NCBI GenBank assembly: GCA_026826555.1
Contig: JAKSZT010054568.1
Coordinates: 11,333,641-11,397,640, forward strand
Reading direction: 5' to 3'
Source: Tolypeutes matacus
Taxonomy: Eukaryota; Chordata; Mammalia; Cingulata; Chlamyphoridae
Length of the DNA: 64,000 nucleotides
The translations under genes and the position numbers were made by a program. The notes under the pieces are model-generated. The model had not been told where the DNA came from. It ran no database searches and worked only from the letters and a program-made list of their open reading frames with translations. Shown here piece after piece: positions 1 to 12,079 of the stretch; position 1 is the first letter of the stretch, and each line of letters starts with the position of its first letter.

Positions 1-169
1 CACATGAAGAAATAAAGAGTCCTAGTATATGTTACCACACTGTTAAACATAAATTCCAGTACTGTCATAATTATGTTTCGTGACCCACTTTCTATTTTCT
101 ACAGGATTTAAAATACAAATGCATAAAAAGTAATGAGAACTCAATGGTTTCAGACTAATAATGTATAAA

Positions 170-1230
170 TATATAATTTGTAACAAGAACAATATAATGG
201 TGAGGGGACAAAGGGGTATAGGAACATAGGATGTGTACGCTATTAAAGTTAAGTCTATATCAAATCAAATGAAATTGGTATGTATTTAAGGTTTTAAATT
301 TAAGCCCCATGGTAACCACAAAGAAAATATTGGAAAAATGCAGAGAAAGAAATGCGAAGGGATTCTAAAGTGTTCACTACAATATTGGGCAAAGTAGCTA
401 AATAGACATTTCACAAAAGAATATATAGAAATGACCAATAAGCACATGAAAAGATGCTCAATATAATTAGCCATTAGGAAAATGAAAATCAAAACCACAA
501 TGAAACACTGCCTCATACTCTCTAGAATGCCTATTACTTAAAAAATGAGAAATAGCAAGTGCTGCTGAGGAGGCAGAGAAATGGAACATGGTTGGTGGAA
601 TGTAAAATGTTGCAGATTTTGTGGAAAACGGTTTTCTGGTTCCTTAAAAAGTTGCACATAGAACTACCGTATGACCTAGAACCCCACTTCTAGGTACATA
701 CCCGGAAGACTTGAATGCAGGGACTCACACAGACATTTGTGTGACAATGTGCATCACAGCATTATTCATGATAGCCAAAAGGTGGAAGCAACCCAAAGGT
801 CTATCAGCAGATGAATGGATAGACAAAATGTGATATATACACACTGTGGAGTAGATTTCCTACTAAGAAATGATGTTCTGAAACGTGTAACATCATGGAT
901 GACACTTGAAAACAGCATATTGTGTGAAATAACTCAGATACAAAGGGACAGATGTTGTGTGATTCCACTCATATGAATTTAGCTAGAAAATGCAAATTCA
1001 AAGTAACAGAAAGCAGAACAGGGCAGGGGAGGAAGGGGAAAGGGGAAGTCATGCATAATGGGTACAGGGTTTCTGTTTGGGATGTTGAGAAAGTTCTGGT
1101 AACATGGTGCTGAGGCTATGACAACGTTGTGAGTATGATGACTCCCACTGAATTGTGTGCTTGGATGTAGTTGAGATGGGAAAATTCATATTGTTTATAA
1201 ATCAAATGAAGATGAGAGAAAGTTACAGAG
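170..1230 (+). mobile_element. L1 LINE remnant (ORF2 linker joined to ORF2 C-terminal/3' end)
   Basis: The first ~215 bp resemble the ORF2 linker between endonuclease and reverse transcriptase of old L1s ('ccccatggtaaccacaaag' near 305). From about 385 the sequence jumps to the ORF2 C-terminal part ('gcacatgaaaagatgctca', then 'atcaaaaccacaatgaaac') and reaches 'cagcattattcatgatagcc' at about 758-777, the classic end of ORF2. The reverse transcriptase core is therefore deleted or two fragments abut. All frames are broken by stops, so this is a dead copy. Strand is read from the order of ORF2 motifs. Confidence 0.8.
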
Positions 1231-1234
1231 ATAT

Positions 1235-1625
1235 TGACATTTAAAGGCATTATATGATTCCAGACTGGATCTAATACTGGAGCAGAAAATTCCTAAAAGG
1301 ACATCTGTGGGACATACTAAGAAATTGGAGTATAGAAGGACTGTAAGCTTTATATCAACGTTAAATTTTTTGAACTTGATAAATGTACTTAAGGTGGTTA
1401 CATAAAATGACTATGCACATGGATATATTAAATTTTCAAGGAGCATGATGTATACAATCTACTCGCAAATGTTTAGAAATAGATGACTATATAAAAAATA
1501 AGTAGGTGGATGGAAAGAATGAGTGCCTGGGTGAGTGTATGTTGGAGTTCTCTTTATAGGCTTTGTATTATTTTTTAACTCTTCTTTAAGTTTGAAATTA
1601 TTTTTTTCAAAGTAAAAAAAAACAC
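1235..1625 (+). mobile_element. 3' end of an old non-LTR retroelement
   Basis: 'gattccagactggatc' through 'gggacat', 'tatcaacgttaaatt' and a T-rich then A-rich end at about 1615 matches the 3' UTR style of old mammalian L1-type elements, which end with 'tttgaaattatttcaaaataaaa'-like sequence. A related 3' end occurs at 12.8-13.3 kb. It directly follows the L1 above and may be that element's own 3' UTR. Subfamily not determined. Confidence 0.5.
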
Positions 1626-1689
1626 TGCTATTATAGGCTTACCAAAGTTATAGAGATGTTTATCACGTGGACTTTTCTTGTAGTAGCCC

Positions 1690-1935
1690 CTCCTATAATG
1701 GAATTAATACTTATGTAGAACATATTATGTAACAGACACTGTGCTTGGAAATTTAAGGTAATTTTACCTAATCCTCATCACAATTATGAAAACTATATAT
1801 TATTATTGAATTTTTATAGTTGAGGAAATAGAGGTTCACAGAGGTTAACTTAAGTCTACCAAGACATTTTGGCAACTTGGAGTCAGGATTGAAGTCCAGG
1901 ACCCCTTGTCTGCTAATTGTAGAGTGTTTAACCTT
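1690..1935 (-). mobile_element. MIR SINE (antisense copy)
   Basis: Complement of the MIR consensus: 'acagacactgtgcttgg' at 1733-1749, 'taatcctcatcacaattatg' at 1769-1788, 'gaggaaatagaggttcacag' at 1823-1842, and 'gagtcaggattgaagtcc' at 1880-1897. The tRNA-like head of the MIR lies at the right end. About 25-30% diverged by eye. Confidence 0.85.
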
Positions 1936-3325
1936 AAGTGTAACACACAGTGAAGGCATTTCTATTCAGAATTTAGGTTATGGCTTCCAACATGTAACCC
2001 TCATAATATTTAGTATCTAGGCATGTGTAATTACAGCTTAAAAATCCAAAAAATGAATTGGAAACTCTCATTTACTGTTTCACATTTAATGAGCTGCAAG
2101 TAAGCACTGGTTGTGTTTGAAATAACAGGCTAACCTACATGAGCAAAGTTTAAAGCGTGCATGCACAAACACGTAATTGCAATTATTAAAGGGAGATCTG
2201 TGAGCTTTTATCAGAACATAAATAACAGGAACCAGGCGTGTTTTGTGTATACCGAGGGCTAGCCCACTTTCCTCTGCGTTTGGTTTGGACATGTAGAAAC
2301 GTAAGGCAAAAATTTCCTTGGAATTTTTCCAGTACTTGAACATGTACATTACTGAAACTTCAGATGGCCTCATCTAGGTCTAAAGCAATTTAATTGAACA
2401 AAATTGTACTAAGGTGGGGGCAAATTATACTCTGCCTGATATGATATCTCCCTTGTGCTCCTCTGTCATATGAAAGCAATGTTTATCAAGCCACACGAAG
2501 CATCACCGAGGAAAATATTTAGTGCTTGAATTGTGGGGAAGACCTGTTTGGAAATCACTGAAATGGAAAACATAGGGATATCTTGTGATATTACCAAACA
2601 AAAATTCTTTGCTTTTAAGACACATCCAGAAGTGAATGTTCCTATTTCGTGGATAGCTGAGAAACCACTCTCTTGAATTTTTTTAAACATGAGGAACATT
2701 CCTAAAGATTGACCATGTTTTAAGCCATCTGATACAGATGATAAGATTGTCTCCTGTGTGCTGCATGGGATAGTTAGTACTCTCAAAGGCAATATAATAT
2801 CCGCATAACATTTTTTCAGAAGTCAGCATTAAATTGTATTTCTGTATTGCTTTTTCCTTATTTCAGCCTCTGAAAATTCTCCTTATTTATTTCACTCATT
2901 CACATTCCTGCAAATGTGTATGTATATATATATATAATATATATAATATTTCAACATTTTTGTTGTTTTACGTCAGAGGACTTTTCAGGGTATACCTTCA
3001 AATTACCAAACCAAAAATAATGCTAATTGTTCTTTATAGATCTTGTGCCCACCAGCTGTGGGGAACCTATAGTTTGTTAGTACTTTTCAGTTTTGTATGT
3101 ACACACGCATGTTATCTGTGATTAAAATTTTTATTTTTCCAATAACAATTCTTGTCTCTTTTTTTCCCTTGTTCAATTAATCCAGCTAGTATCTATATGA
3201 AGCATTTCCAAGAAGTATTTATAGCAGACATCCTTGTTATTTTCTGGAATATAAAGCAGATCCTTCTAAAGTTGTCTCATTAAATATGCTGTTTGCTGGA
3301 GGTTTTGTTTGCAAGCTGTTAAGTC
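1936..3325. other. No recognised gene or repeat; (TA)n at 2925-2950
   Basis: Open frames of 95-108 codons occur on both strands (2086-2373, 2466-2792, 2834-3121), but none shows a domain, a splice context or a family resemblance I recognise. A short TA-rich microsatellite lies at about 2925-2950. The remainder looks like unique AT-rich intergenic DNA or repeats too old to see by eye. Confidence 0.5.
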
Positions 3326-3844
3326 TGTATTAGTCAGGGTTCTTCAGGAAAACAGAACTGACAGGATATCTATCTATCTGTCTGTCTATCTGTCTGTCTA
3401 TCTGTCTATCTATCTAGATATATATAGAGAGGGGGGGTAGAGAGAGAGAGAGGGATTTGTTATAGGAATTGGCTCCTGCAATTTTGGGGATTGGCAAATC
3501 TGAATTCCATAGGATAGGCCACAAGCTGGCAACTCTGATAACAGTTTTCAGTGAATTCCCCAGGACAAGATAGCTGGCTGAAGTAGATCTAGAAATTCTC
3601 CCTTCTGAGTGCTGCAATCATCAGTTCTCCCTTGAAGGCCTTCAGCTGATTGGATGAGACTTCTCTCATTGCTGAAGGCAGTCACTTTAGTTGATTGCTA
3701 ATGTAATCAGCCATAGACGCAATCAACTGACAGATGATTTAAATCCATAGGATACCCTCACAGTAGCGATCAGACCAGTGTTTGCTTGACTGAAAACTGG
3801 ACACCATCTCCTGGCCAAGATGACACATGAATTTAACCATCACA
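3326..3844 (-). mobile_element. Solo LTR, ERVL/MaLR type
   Basis: On the minus strand the element begins 'tgtgatggttaaattcatg' and ends '...ccctgactaataca', a TG...CA-bounded mammalian LTR. In this family a microsatellite follows the polyadenylation region, and here a TATC/TGTC array sits at the corresponding place. No internal viral coding sequence is attached, so it is a solo LTR. The five bases on each side do not match; a 'gttaag' is present at both 3318-3323 and 3849-3854 and may be the decayed target duplication with slightly different ends. Confidence 0.75.
3367..3455. repeat. (TATC/TGTC)n plus GA-rich microsatellite
   Basis: An imperfect tetranucleotide array 'tatctatctgtctgtctatc...' fills 3367-3417 and is followed by TA, G7 and (GA)n runs to about 3455. 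It is compound and sits inside the LTR, so it probably grew from a seed already present in the LTR. Expected to be length-polymorphic. Confidence 0.9.
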
Positions 3845-3869
3845 CCAGGTTAAGAAAACCCTCTTTTAT

Positions 3870-4143
3870 TGTGAGTTTGCCATGATTTTGTTAAGGAACA
3901 AGGGTACCAGCTGAGAGCGTCATGTTTTCTTTTTCTCACATTTAATCTATTACAGTATTAAATCACCCTTTCATTTCTGACACACAGCATATTAGAGCCT
4001 ACATTTTGGTGTTCAGTTGGCTAATATTCTATTTGTGAGCTTTGTATCAATGTTTGTGATTGAAAATGTCTGGTGATTTTCCTTTCTCAACCAATCTTTG
4101 TCCAATTTTGATATCAGTATTACATTAACTCCCTAAAAGATAC
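3870..4143 (-). mobile_element. Old L1 ORF2 fragment, left part
   Basis: The plus strand reads as the complement of L1 ORF2 reverse-transcriptase sequence ('caattttgatatcagtatta' at 4112-4131 is the complement of the segment around the conserved ORF2 core). It continues on the far side of the LTR at 4144-4815, so the two pieces are one old minus-strand L1. Heavily mutated. Confidence 0.6.
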
Positions 4144-4815
4144 TGTATGAGTCTGCCAAGGGGCTGCTGATGCAAAGTATCAGAAATCTGTTGACTTTTA
4201 TAAAGAGTATTATCTGGGGTAAAAGCTTACAGTTACAAGGCTGTAAAGAGTCCAGCTCAAGGTTGCCTTCTCACCAAAGTCAGTTGCCACGTGTTGAAGC
4301 AAGATGGTCGCCCGTCTCTGCCTGGTCTCGGCTTCCCCTCGGGGCCTCCTCTTCCTCTTGAGGCTCCTGGGCCCAGCCTCCTGAGGCCGTGTGCTTGGGT
4401 GTAGTCCTCTCTCTCCTGGCACAGGGCTTGTTTCTTTCCAGGCCTCCTATACCAGTCCCTGGTGTTCTGCTTTCTTCCGAATCCCAGCTGTAAGCTATCA
4501 GGCAAAATCATCCATTTCTCCCCAGGCCTTCAGCTTTTGGAGCCTTCTCCTTTCTGTCACATGGCAGGAAAACAATGACGGAGCTCACTCTTCCTGTATC
4601 TCTCAGTAAGTGCCCATTTATATCAGACCCAGCAAGAGGGCGGGACTAAACCTGAGTGGTCAAATCAGAAGCCCTAGTCTTAACAGGTAATCCAACCAAA
4701 GACACCTCAGCTGAATTCAATGCAATCAAAGGGTAGCAACAGCCAGGGGCATAGATTAGTTTACAAGCATAATCTTTTTGTTTTGGAATTCCTTAAATCA
4801 TCTCAAACTGCCACA
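4144..4815 (-). mobile_element. Solo LTR, MaLR-type family A
   Basis: Plus strand runs from 'tgtatgagtctgccaaggg' to 'ctcaaactgccaca', so the sense strand is minus with TG...CA ends. It is the reverse-complement relative of the LTR at 30546-31141: shared landmarks include 'gctgatgcaaa', 'cagttacaaggc', 'gttgccacgtgttgaagcaa' and 'ttacaagcataatc'. Flanking bases (gatac / gaaat) only partly match, so the target duplication has decayed. It interrupts an old L1. Confidence 0.8.
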
Positions 4816-5720
4816 GAAATTAATAGACTTTTTTTAATTTACTTATTTACTACAGCTTAATTGTCTGATCTACTTTCTTTGAGGTGGCATATTGCTTTTA
4901 CTGTGTGTCGGTAGTAAATTTTTTCTGCAAATATGAATTTTGTTTGTTACAGAATTCTTTAGAATTTGATTAATACCAATATTTTAGACATTTCCATTTT
5001 TTTCTGAAGGTTTAAATGAAATCTACAATTTCACTAATAAGCTCCTAGTGTTTTCCTATTTATTTGGTTTTAGTATTTTTTAGTTTTTACATATTTCTCT
5101 GTATTTATAGTTATGTACTTTTTTGTTATCAATATTGTTTGATTTTGCCTTCTCTTTTGTGTTTTTCTTGATCATTTTGCTAAGAAGATATTTATTTTAT
5201 ACTTTTTTGAGGGAGCAAATTTTGTGTTTTTTGACACATTTTTCACCTATTTAATTATTTATTATGCCCTTCAGATTTATTCTGATTTTTTTGTCTTAAT
5301 TTCTTTGATTTGAAACTCTAACTCAATAATTTACAATTATACTTCCTTTAAAATATATCCACTTAAGATAGTATATTTTATTTCAAGTACTGATTTGGCT
5401 GAAAACCATTATTTTGTTAAATTGTTAGTTTTTGTTGTTATTCTTTATTTTGATTATTCATTCTAAGTATTTTGTAATTTCCACAACTATTCTTTTCTTG
5501 ATCAGTGATTTAGTTAACATTGTGTTTTCAAGATGCATATTTTTTCTTTCTTTTCTGTATTTTGAAACGCCCCTTGATTGCATGTAGTTGGAGAACCTGA
5601 AATACAATGGTGTAAATTTTTGTTATATATTGATACTTTTTTCCTGCATATATAGTCACTTGAAATGTGTGTCCTCCATTTGAAAATAATTTGTGTACTA
5701 ATTTGGGGTGCAGGCCATAA
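4816..5720 (-). mobile_element. Old L1 ORF2 fragment, right part
   Basis: Continuation of the minus-strand L1 from 3870-4143 after the LTR. 'cttgatcattttgctaagaa' at about 5168-5187 and the following 'tgcccttcagatttattctg' read as the complement of the ORF2 endonuclease-RT linker of old L1M-type elements. No frame is open. Confidence 0.6.
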
Positions 5721-6539
5721 TTACTGCAAATCGATCTAAGTACATTTATCCATTCACATCTACTCGTTTCTTTTTTGTAACATTATCCTCTACATGTCCT
5801 CCCTACAAAGTTTTTACAGAGTTGTAATGACAGAAGTACTTAGCCTGATTTCTGCCACATTGACAAATGTTCTTACCCAGATTGCTCTTGTTTATTTTTC
5901 TTGTTACTTGTTCTGTAAGCTCAGTGAAGCCCTGGTTCTGATGTAAGACGGTCCAATGGCTCTTGCATGAAACTTTCTCCCAAGGCAAATGTGGAACTGT
6001 TTCAGTGTCATGATTTAGTGGTTGGCTTCACATTCTCTGAGTCACTGCCTGGATAAAGGACCATTGGAGAATTGAGCCTCAAGTGCCTTTCTCAAGTGAC
6101 AGGCTAATGGTACACTCAACTCTTACACTCTGATCATGTAAGGGTGAGAATTCCAGTTTATTACAGTTTTTTGCTAATCTTTATATCTTGAAACCATGTA
6201 TTTTACCAATAAAAAGTGATTTTGATTTCCTTTATTAAGCCATCAGTGTTGTCCAAATCTAAATTTAGCTGAAGTTCTTTCAAGCTGCCTTCAAGGATGT
6301 TGGATTCTCCTTGGAAGCTTCCCAATACTGACCCATTAGCCTGCAGTGAGTAGTGTAGCTTTAGGGCTCTAACTGCAAATTAAAACGAAATAAAAGCACA
6401 TAGATCCCACTGTCATTGCTGGCCTCTTAAAAATGAAATTACAAACTGACCAGGGTTCTATAGATGTAAAAGTAATAACAAAATCACTCTTAAACCCATT
6501 AAAAAATAATCAGGGTTAACAATTTAATTTATAGTAGGG
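5721..6539. other. No recognised feature
   Basis: AT-rich, apparently unique sequence. A 61-codon minus frame at 5803-5988 shows no family resemblance. No repeat family recognised by eye. Confidence 0.5.
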
Positions 6540-7770
6540 TGTAACTTTCCTCAGGTCTGTAACTACACACATGCAGATATATAAATATGCATTCAGACAT
6601 ATAAATTTATAAATGCACATTTATTTTCCAGTATTGGTGTACACATTTCTATTTATTTATATCTGTCTACACATGCATGCTCAAGGTCATACATCGCTTA
6701 TTTTGAAATCTGATTTTTAATATAATACTATGTTATGGGCATTTCCTATATGTATATACATCTACTTAATTATTTCATACTTCTTCAAAGTCCCTCATTT
6801 TATGTTTGCTCAGTAATTCAATTCATGTAACCTGTAATCTACTGTTGGACTTTGAAGCTTATTACAATTTTATTTTGCTATTTTTATGAACATTATGATA
6901 AAAACATGGGTATTATATTTAGCTTCCCTTATATAATAATTTCTTTAGGATAAATGTCTAAAACTTGAATTATTGTTTTAAATGTGTATGCCTGTGATAT
7001 AGCTTATTGATACATATTTTTAAACTGTCCTCCAAAAACAGTTTTATTCCTGATTTGTGGTAAATTTTATCATAAATGGGAGAACAAACTTTCTCCTTTT
7101 TATTTGTTGTAATATTTTTCTTAATTTGCCATCTTTATTCAGTTTGGCAGTTTTATCTATATATTAAAAATACTTTCACTTATAAAGTCTACCAGCAATT
7201 TTTCATGGTTTTTAATTTACTGATATGCTTTAAAAGTCCTTTTAAATGCCAAGACTTTGTCAAAAATATTCATTATATTCTCTTTTACTAATTTTGTGGT
7301 TTTAATAAAATTGAACTAAAGTTAGATTTCTTATATATGTGAAATGCATATTGACTTGTTTAATCCTTTTTTTTTTTTTTTTTACTAAACTGTGGGTGTC
7401 CCAGCATCATTTTTGAATAATTCATTACTTGCTTAGCAGTTTTAAATGCTATTTTAAAATATATTAAAAGTGATGCATAATGTCTTTTGAAGAATTTCAT
7501 TGATGTGCCTCTCTATTCTCACATGCCATGAGCCCTGTAAATTATTACAGCTGTTCACCATGATTAATCTCTGGAACTTCCTGGTATCCCAGTTATTAGA
7601 CTTCATGTGTTCTTACAGATATATTTAAGAATCATTTTGTCTTTTTTCAAAAATATATTTTGAGATTTGATTAAGACTGCATTGCATTTGCAGACTAATT
7701 TCAAAAGAGCTAAAATATGAACAGCATTAAAGCTTCTCTTTTTAAAATCCATTTATCCTTCAGCAAATGC
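6540..7770 (-). mobile_element. Old L1 (L1M-type) ORF2 3' half
   Basis: Reads as complement of L1: 'tttatgaacattatgataaa' (6884-6903) is the 'aacaatgctgc' region, 'tttaggataaatgtctaaaa' (6944-6963) the next landmark, then 'gtcccagcatcatttttgaa' (7398-7417) and 'gagatttgattaagactgca' (7662-7681), all in the order expected for the C-terminal third of ORF2 on the minus strand. A T17 tract at about 7368-7384 interrupts it. Strongly decayed. Confidence 0.65.
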
Positions 7771-8444
7771 CTAATCAGACTGTTATAGGGAAATGCAAAA
7801 ACAGAATTTGGTGAAACTGTGTTTCATGCATTAAGTCATCACAGGGCACAAAGAGAGTTGCTAAAATAACTCAGTCATACCTGTGGATATAATAGCAGTA
7901 GCTACAGAATATCATGGTGACATCACTAATTGTAACTTCACTATTTTAAAGTGGTTTAATTCAAAAAGAGAAATTTGTTGTCAATATTCATGAACAAAAG
8001 ACTGGCTAAGAACCTTTAAAGCATTCACAGTCATAGTGGATGAATCACCTGGTGAAAAGTGATTCTCGGGCATCACCCTCACACCTAATTAGATGTAATG
8101 ATCATTCATCCAAGAATTACATGGTGCCTACTAATTAACAAACACCGAGAAAGGCAATTGGAATATGAAACCCAATTGCTCCGAGATTCTTCAGTATAAA
8201 CAGGGTAAACAGAAATCTATGATCAATTATAATTCCCTGTGATACATGTTTTACTAAAAGCATCCCCAAAGTGATAAAATATTATTCAGAAAGGAGCAAT
8301 TAATATATGGATCAGGGAAACACTCCTGCTATAAATGACATTTGCAATATTTTATCAACTCTTTTTCACTCCTCAACCTAGTTCAATCAAGCTTCCACTC
8401 CCACTAAGGCAGATTAAAAACAAATTTCTCACTAGTCGTCAATG
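7771..8444. other. No recognised feature
   Basis: Unique-looking DNA of ordinary composition; no open frame, repeat or RNA gene recognised. Confidence 0.5.
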
Positions 8445-8885
8445 TTCCCAATGTTGCTGATTTGAGTGGGCATTGTCACAGTCTTACCGCCCTACTGGAG
8501 GGCTCCCTGGAACTCCAGACCTCCATATTCACCTTGCTACCCACCACCTCCACTTAGATGTTTCAAAAGCTCCTCAAAAGCCAGCGTCCAAACCAAAATT
8601 CAGAATATTAGTCTACTAACTTGATTTTCCCTCAGTGATCCTAATCTCAATGAAAAAAAAAAACCACAATCCATTTATGAAGAATCCTCCAAATGATTTT
8701 ATAAACCATCTTCCTGCTCTCCAGTACTTAATGTCTTGCCAGTCTGGCCAATTTTCCTTCTTAACAGACCTCAATTTTTCTCAAAACTTCCCATCAATAT
8801 AGTCTAAGCTATTATCATCTCTCTTCTGGACTATCATAAAAGCCTTCAAACCACTCCCCCATCATCTCTTTTTGCTTGTACTTTT
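8445..8885 (+). mobile_element. L2 LINE fragment (internal)
   Basis: 'actccagacctccatattca' (8513-8532), 'cacctccacttagatgtttc' (8546-8565) and 'catcatctctcttctggact' (8814-8833) are in the order of the L2 ORF2 C-terminal region, where the consensus runs through 'ccacttggatgtc' and 'catctctcacctggactattg'. The reading frame is destroyed. Confidence 0.75.
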
Positions 8886-10029
8886 GTTTCAGAAAGATTG
8901 TTTAGTATGCAGTAGGAAGCATGCGTATAAAATTGTCACTCTTTTATGAACAGTCTGAATTTGAATACCGTGAAGTATTAAAAAATTTGTTTTTGTTTCT
9001 TTTTCCAAACATCGCCTTTAAACATGGCAGCATGGTGAAATTTTCCCATCCTCTAGCAATATCTTGAGTAGATTCTTTAGCTTCTATTACTTTTCACATG
9101 GTAAAAACTAAATTTCAGTCTAATCCAGGTGAAAAGCAATTCTTGCATCCACCTAAGCCCTCTTACCATCCTCTCCTCCCAGCTTCCAACGGGATTGATA
9201 AGTATGGAATGGTCTTCCTTTTCTCCGTTCGTCAGTTTCCTTCCCGTTCCTCTTCTGAAGTCCTTCTTTCATCTCTATTGTATTACACTGAACGAGGAAA
9301 GGGACCAAAAAGACTTAATTACATATTTTAGATTAAACTACTGCTCTAATTCTCTTTCACAGGCTGGCCAACCTTGCTGTCTGTGAAGCCAGTGTCCAAT
9401 TATTTTCTTCTTTCTGCAAAACCTACCTAAGTCCTTTGGGGCTCTCTCATTTGTACAATCTTCTATAACGGAGATACACTGGGACGTGGCCTCCTCAGAC
9501 TCCATCAAACTCTTGCATCAGGAAGAATGCTGCGTAGCCACATCATCCCACTCTGTGGTTTCTGTCTGCAGTCAGCCACCTTGGCCTGGAGTGCTGACAC
9601 CTGAACACCTCACTGCTGCCCACGTGGCCTACACACATCTCCATTCTTGATTCTGATCAAAGGAGTTCAGACACTTTCAGTGGTGCCTTCTCTCCCCAGC
9701 CCCTGGTCTCTTTCCAATTATCTTCTCCACAGCTTGGAGATGCTTGAAGCAGACTAACAAAATCCATGCCTAAGGGCATATCTGCCTAGGTAAGAGAATG
9801 CCATTTACACTTCTTGCAGGCATCCCTGATTCTAGGAGCCTCTGCACTTTACCTGGAGGCAAGGAAAGCATGCACCTCCCCTCCCCAAGGGATTCATAGC
9901 ACTCCTCCTAGACCCAATGACCACTACTTTGATACCTTATAAAACTCTTACCTACTCTTGCTCCTTTGTTTTGGGGAAGGAGGTATATTGATGGTGGGAA
10001 AGCATTTTATGTTCTTTCTTTTAGGATTC
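8886..10029. other. Unidentified segment between two L2 pieces
   Basis: Slightly GC-richer than its surroundings at 9100-9950, with overlapping plus-strand frames at 9098-9386 and no recognisable domain. Because the L2 fragments on both sides are in order on the same strand, this ~1.1 kb may include an old insertion into one L2, but no terminal signature or target duplication was seen. Confidence 0.4.
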
Positions 10030-10535
10030 TTTTGTTTTCAGCTTTGGAACTTCAGTCACAGTATAAAGACAACAGAGGTCCATTCAGAATCCCACAAATT
10101 CCTATGCACTCCTTCATGAGCTGGTCTCTAACTATGGCCTTAATTCTTTATTCCCTTGCTCTCTCAGTCCATGAGCACTGGATTTCTTTCAGTATCTTGA
10201 AATTAAAATTATTTTTCCTGCCTTGTACCTACTGTTTTCTCCAACTGGAATGCTCGTTTTTCTCTTTGCATACCTTTTCAATGCCTATTTGTCTTCCAAA
10301 ACTTAGCTCAAAAGTCATTGTCATGTTTCTTCCTTGAAAGCACAAATTAGGTAAGTTCTGCTGTTATGCATTTTCTCAGTATTCTGCTCTCTTCTTTCAG
10401 AGTTCATGATACAGTTGTAACTTGATTTACTTGACCAGGACCCTTTCCCTTCTATGTACTCTATTATCTCTCCCACATTGAACACATTGCCTGGCACATA
10501 GATATCCAAAGATATGTGTTGAATGAATAAATATA
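10030..10535 (+). mobile_element. L2 LINE 3' end
   Basis: 'ctgccttgtacctactgttt' leads into 'ccaactggaatgctc' (10240-10254) and finally 'attgcctggcacatagatat' (10487-10506) and 'tgttgaatgaataaa' (10517-10531), the characteristic 3' terminus of L2. Together with 8445-8885 it likely represents one element. Confidence 0.85.
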
Positions 10536-10744
10536 AACCACTGTCTGAGTAAAATGAGACTTGGCGCCTCTTTCATGAGACATCTACCTCAATCTGAAGG
10601 GGCTAGTCTGCTGGTTATAGGCCCCTTGAAAATTCCTCGGCTGTATCTGGACATACTGGATTTCCATTATTTGTGATATTTAAGAAGAAACTAAGGAACT
10701 ATCCATCATAAGATAAAAGAGTGTAAAAAGATGATGGGGGAAAT
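10536..10744. other. No recognised feature
   Basis: Short spacer between L2 and L1 without recognisable content. Confidence 0.5.
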
Positions 10745-11930
10745 GTTCAAGACGATTTTGCAGAAGGGAAAATTACATCAAAATTTTGATATATTAAAAG
10801 AAATACGGATTAATCAAACTTAAGACCTTTTACTCTATGACCAAGACTATCAGGAGGATAAAAGGGCAAGCCACAGATTGGCAAATCATATTTTTGACAA
10901 AGGATTGGTAACCAGAAAACATGAAGAACTCCCAAAAGTCTGCAATAAGAAAACAAACAATAAATTTAGAAAATGAGCAAAAGAACTCAAGAGACACATC
11001 ATTAAATAAGATATAAGAATGACAAATAAGCATGTGAAAAGGTGGGCAAAACCTTTGTCATTAGAGAAATGCAAATTACAACTACAGTGAGAGGACAACA
11101 CTTAGTGAAATGGCTAAGAAGAAAATAAGATGAGGCCAAATGTTGCAGAGGATGCAGAGTGGTAGAACGTTCATACATTGTGGGTAAGAATGCAAGATGG
11201 GAGAGTCATGTGGGGAACAGTTTGGTATGCTGTTACAAGTTAAACACATGCTTGTGTATGATACAGCAATCCCAGCCCTTGATAGCCACGCAGTAGAAAT
11301 GAAAACTTAGGTTGATACAAAAATTTGTGCATAAGTATAGCAATTCTATCATTATTGCCAAAAAGCATCGACTTTCAAGTAGTGAATGGATAAAATAGTG
11401 TGGAGTACTAAGCTCTAGAAAGGAAAGGCCGGTGTCATCCATAGAATGACATGGGTGAATCTTAAATGCATTTTGGTAAATGAAAGGAGTCAGACTAAAA
11501 AAGCTACATATTGTATTATTCCTTTTTTATGACACTTTAAAAAAGGAAAAAATATAGGGATGGAAAAATACGGGTGGTTGCCAGGGTTTGGGGGTGAGGA
11601 GGAGCACAAGAGAAACTGGGCAATGATGGAATTGGTAACTGTGGTGGAAGAAGCACATGCACTGATCAAAACCCACATAACAGTAGACCACAAAGAGTGA
11701 AATTTTCTGTGTGTAAATTGAAAAACCAAACCATCCAGTATATGGATGCAGGGTGTGATGGAATGAGGACTGAAAAGAGAATCAGTTTTACAAAGAAATC
11801 ACCTCGCCACACTAACAGATGTTGGGAAGAGGGAGGTGGCTTATGTAACTTTAGAAACAGTATTTTAACGTTATTAAAGGTAAAAGAAATACAAGACACC
11901 AATACTGTACTTTAGCTGATAGCGGTGTTT
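10745..11930 (+). mobile_element. L1 LINE, ORF2 C-terminus and 3' UTR
   Basis: 'agcatgtgaaaaggtgggca' (11028-11047) then 'gagaaatgcaaattacaact' (11064-11083) and 'tacagcaatcccagccctt' (11262-11280) are the standard ORF2 C-terminal landmarks. The 3' UTR follows, with 'acgggtggttgccagggttt' (11570-11589), typical of L1M elements. Truncated at the 5' side and without an open ORF2. A TA/TGTA/CA microsatellite follows at 11968-12010. Confidence 0.85.
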
Positions 11931-11967
11931 TTTACAAGAGTAGAGATTAGAAAATTTGAGACTACTT

Positions 11968-12010
11968 TTTATATATATATATATATGAGTGTGTGTATAT
12001 ACACACACAT
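11968..12010. repeat. (TA)n-(TG)n-(CA)n compound microsatellite
   Basis: 'tttatatatatatatatatg' followed by 'gtgtgtgtatatacacacac'. The TGTGTGTATATACACACA core is self-complementary. Confidence 0.9.
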
Positions 12011-12079
12011 ACTTTAACAATTGAGTAAATATGTTACAGATGATGAAAACTGGGTTTTTCACTGTCGTAAATTACAAAT

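Noticed and set aside
1..169. Possible feature at window start
   Set aside because: Too short and AT-rich to assign; may be part of the adjoining L1 but no landmark was recognised.
2466..2792. 108-codon minus-strand frame considered as a transposase or retrogene piece
   Set aside because: No motif could be matched and the flanks show no exon, poly(A) or terminal repeats.
3367..3417. CRISPR-like short repeats
   Set aside because: Continuous tetranucleotide microsatellite without spacers, in a mammalian genome.
9966..10337. 123-codon plus-strand frame
   Set aside because: Overlaps the L2 3' region; stop-poor C/T-rich DNA rather than a gene.
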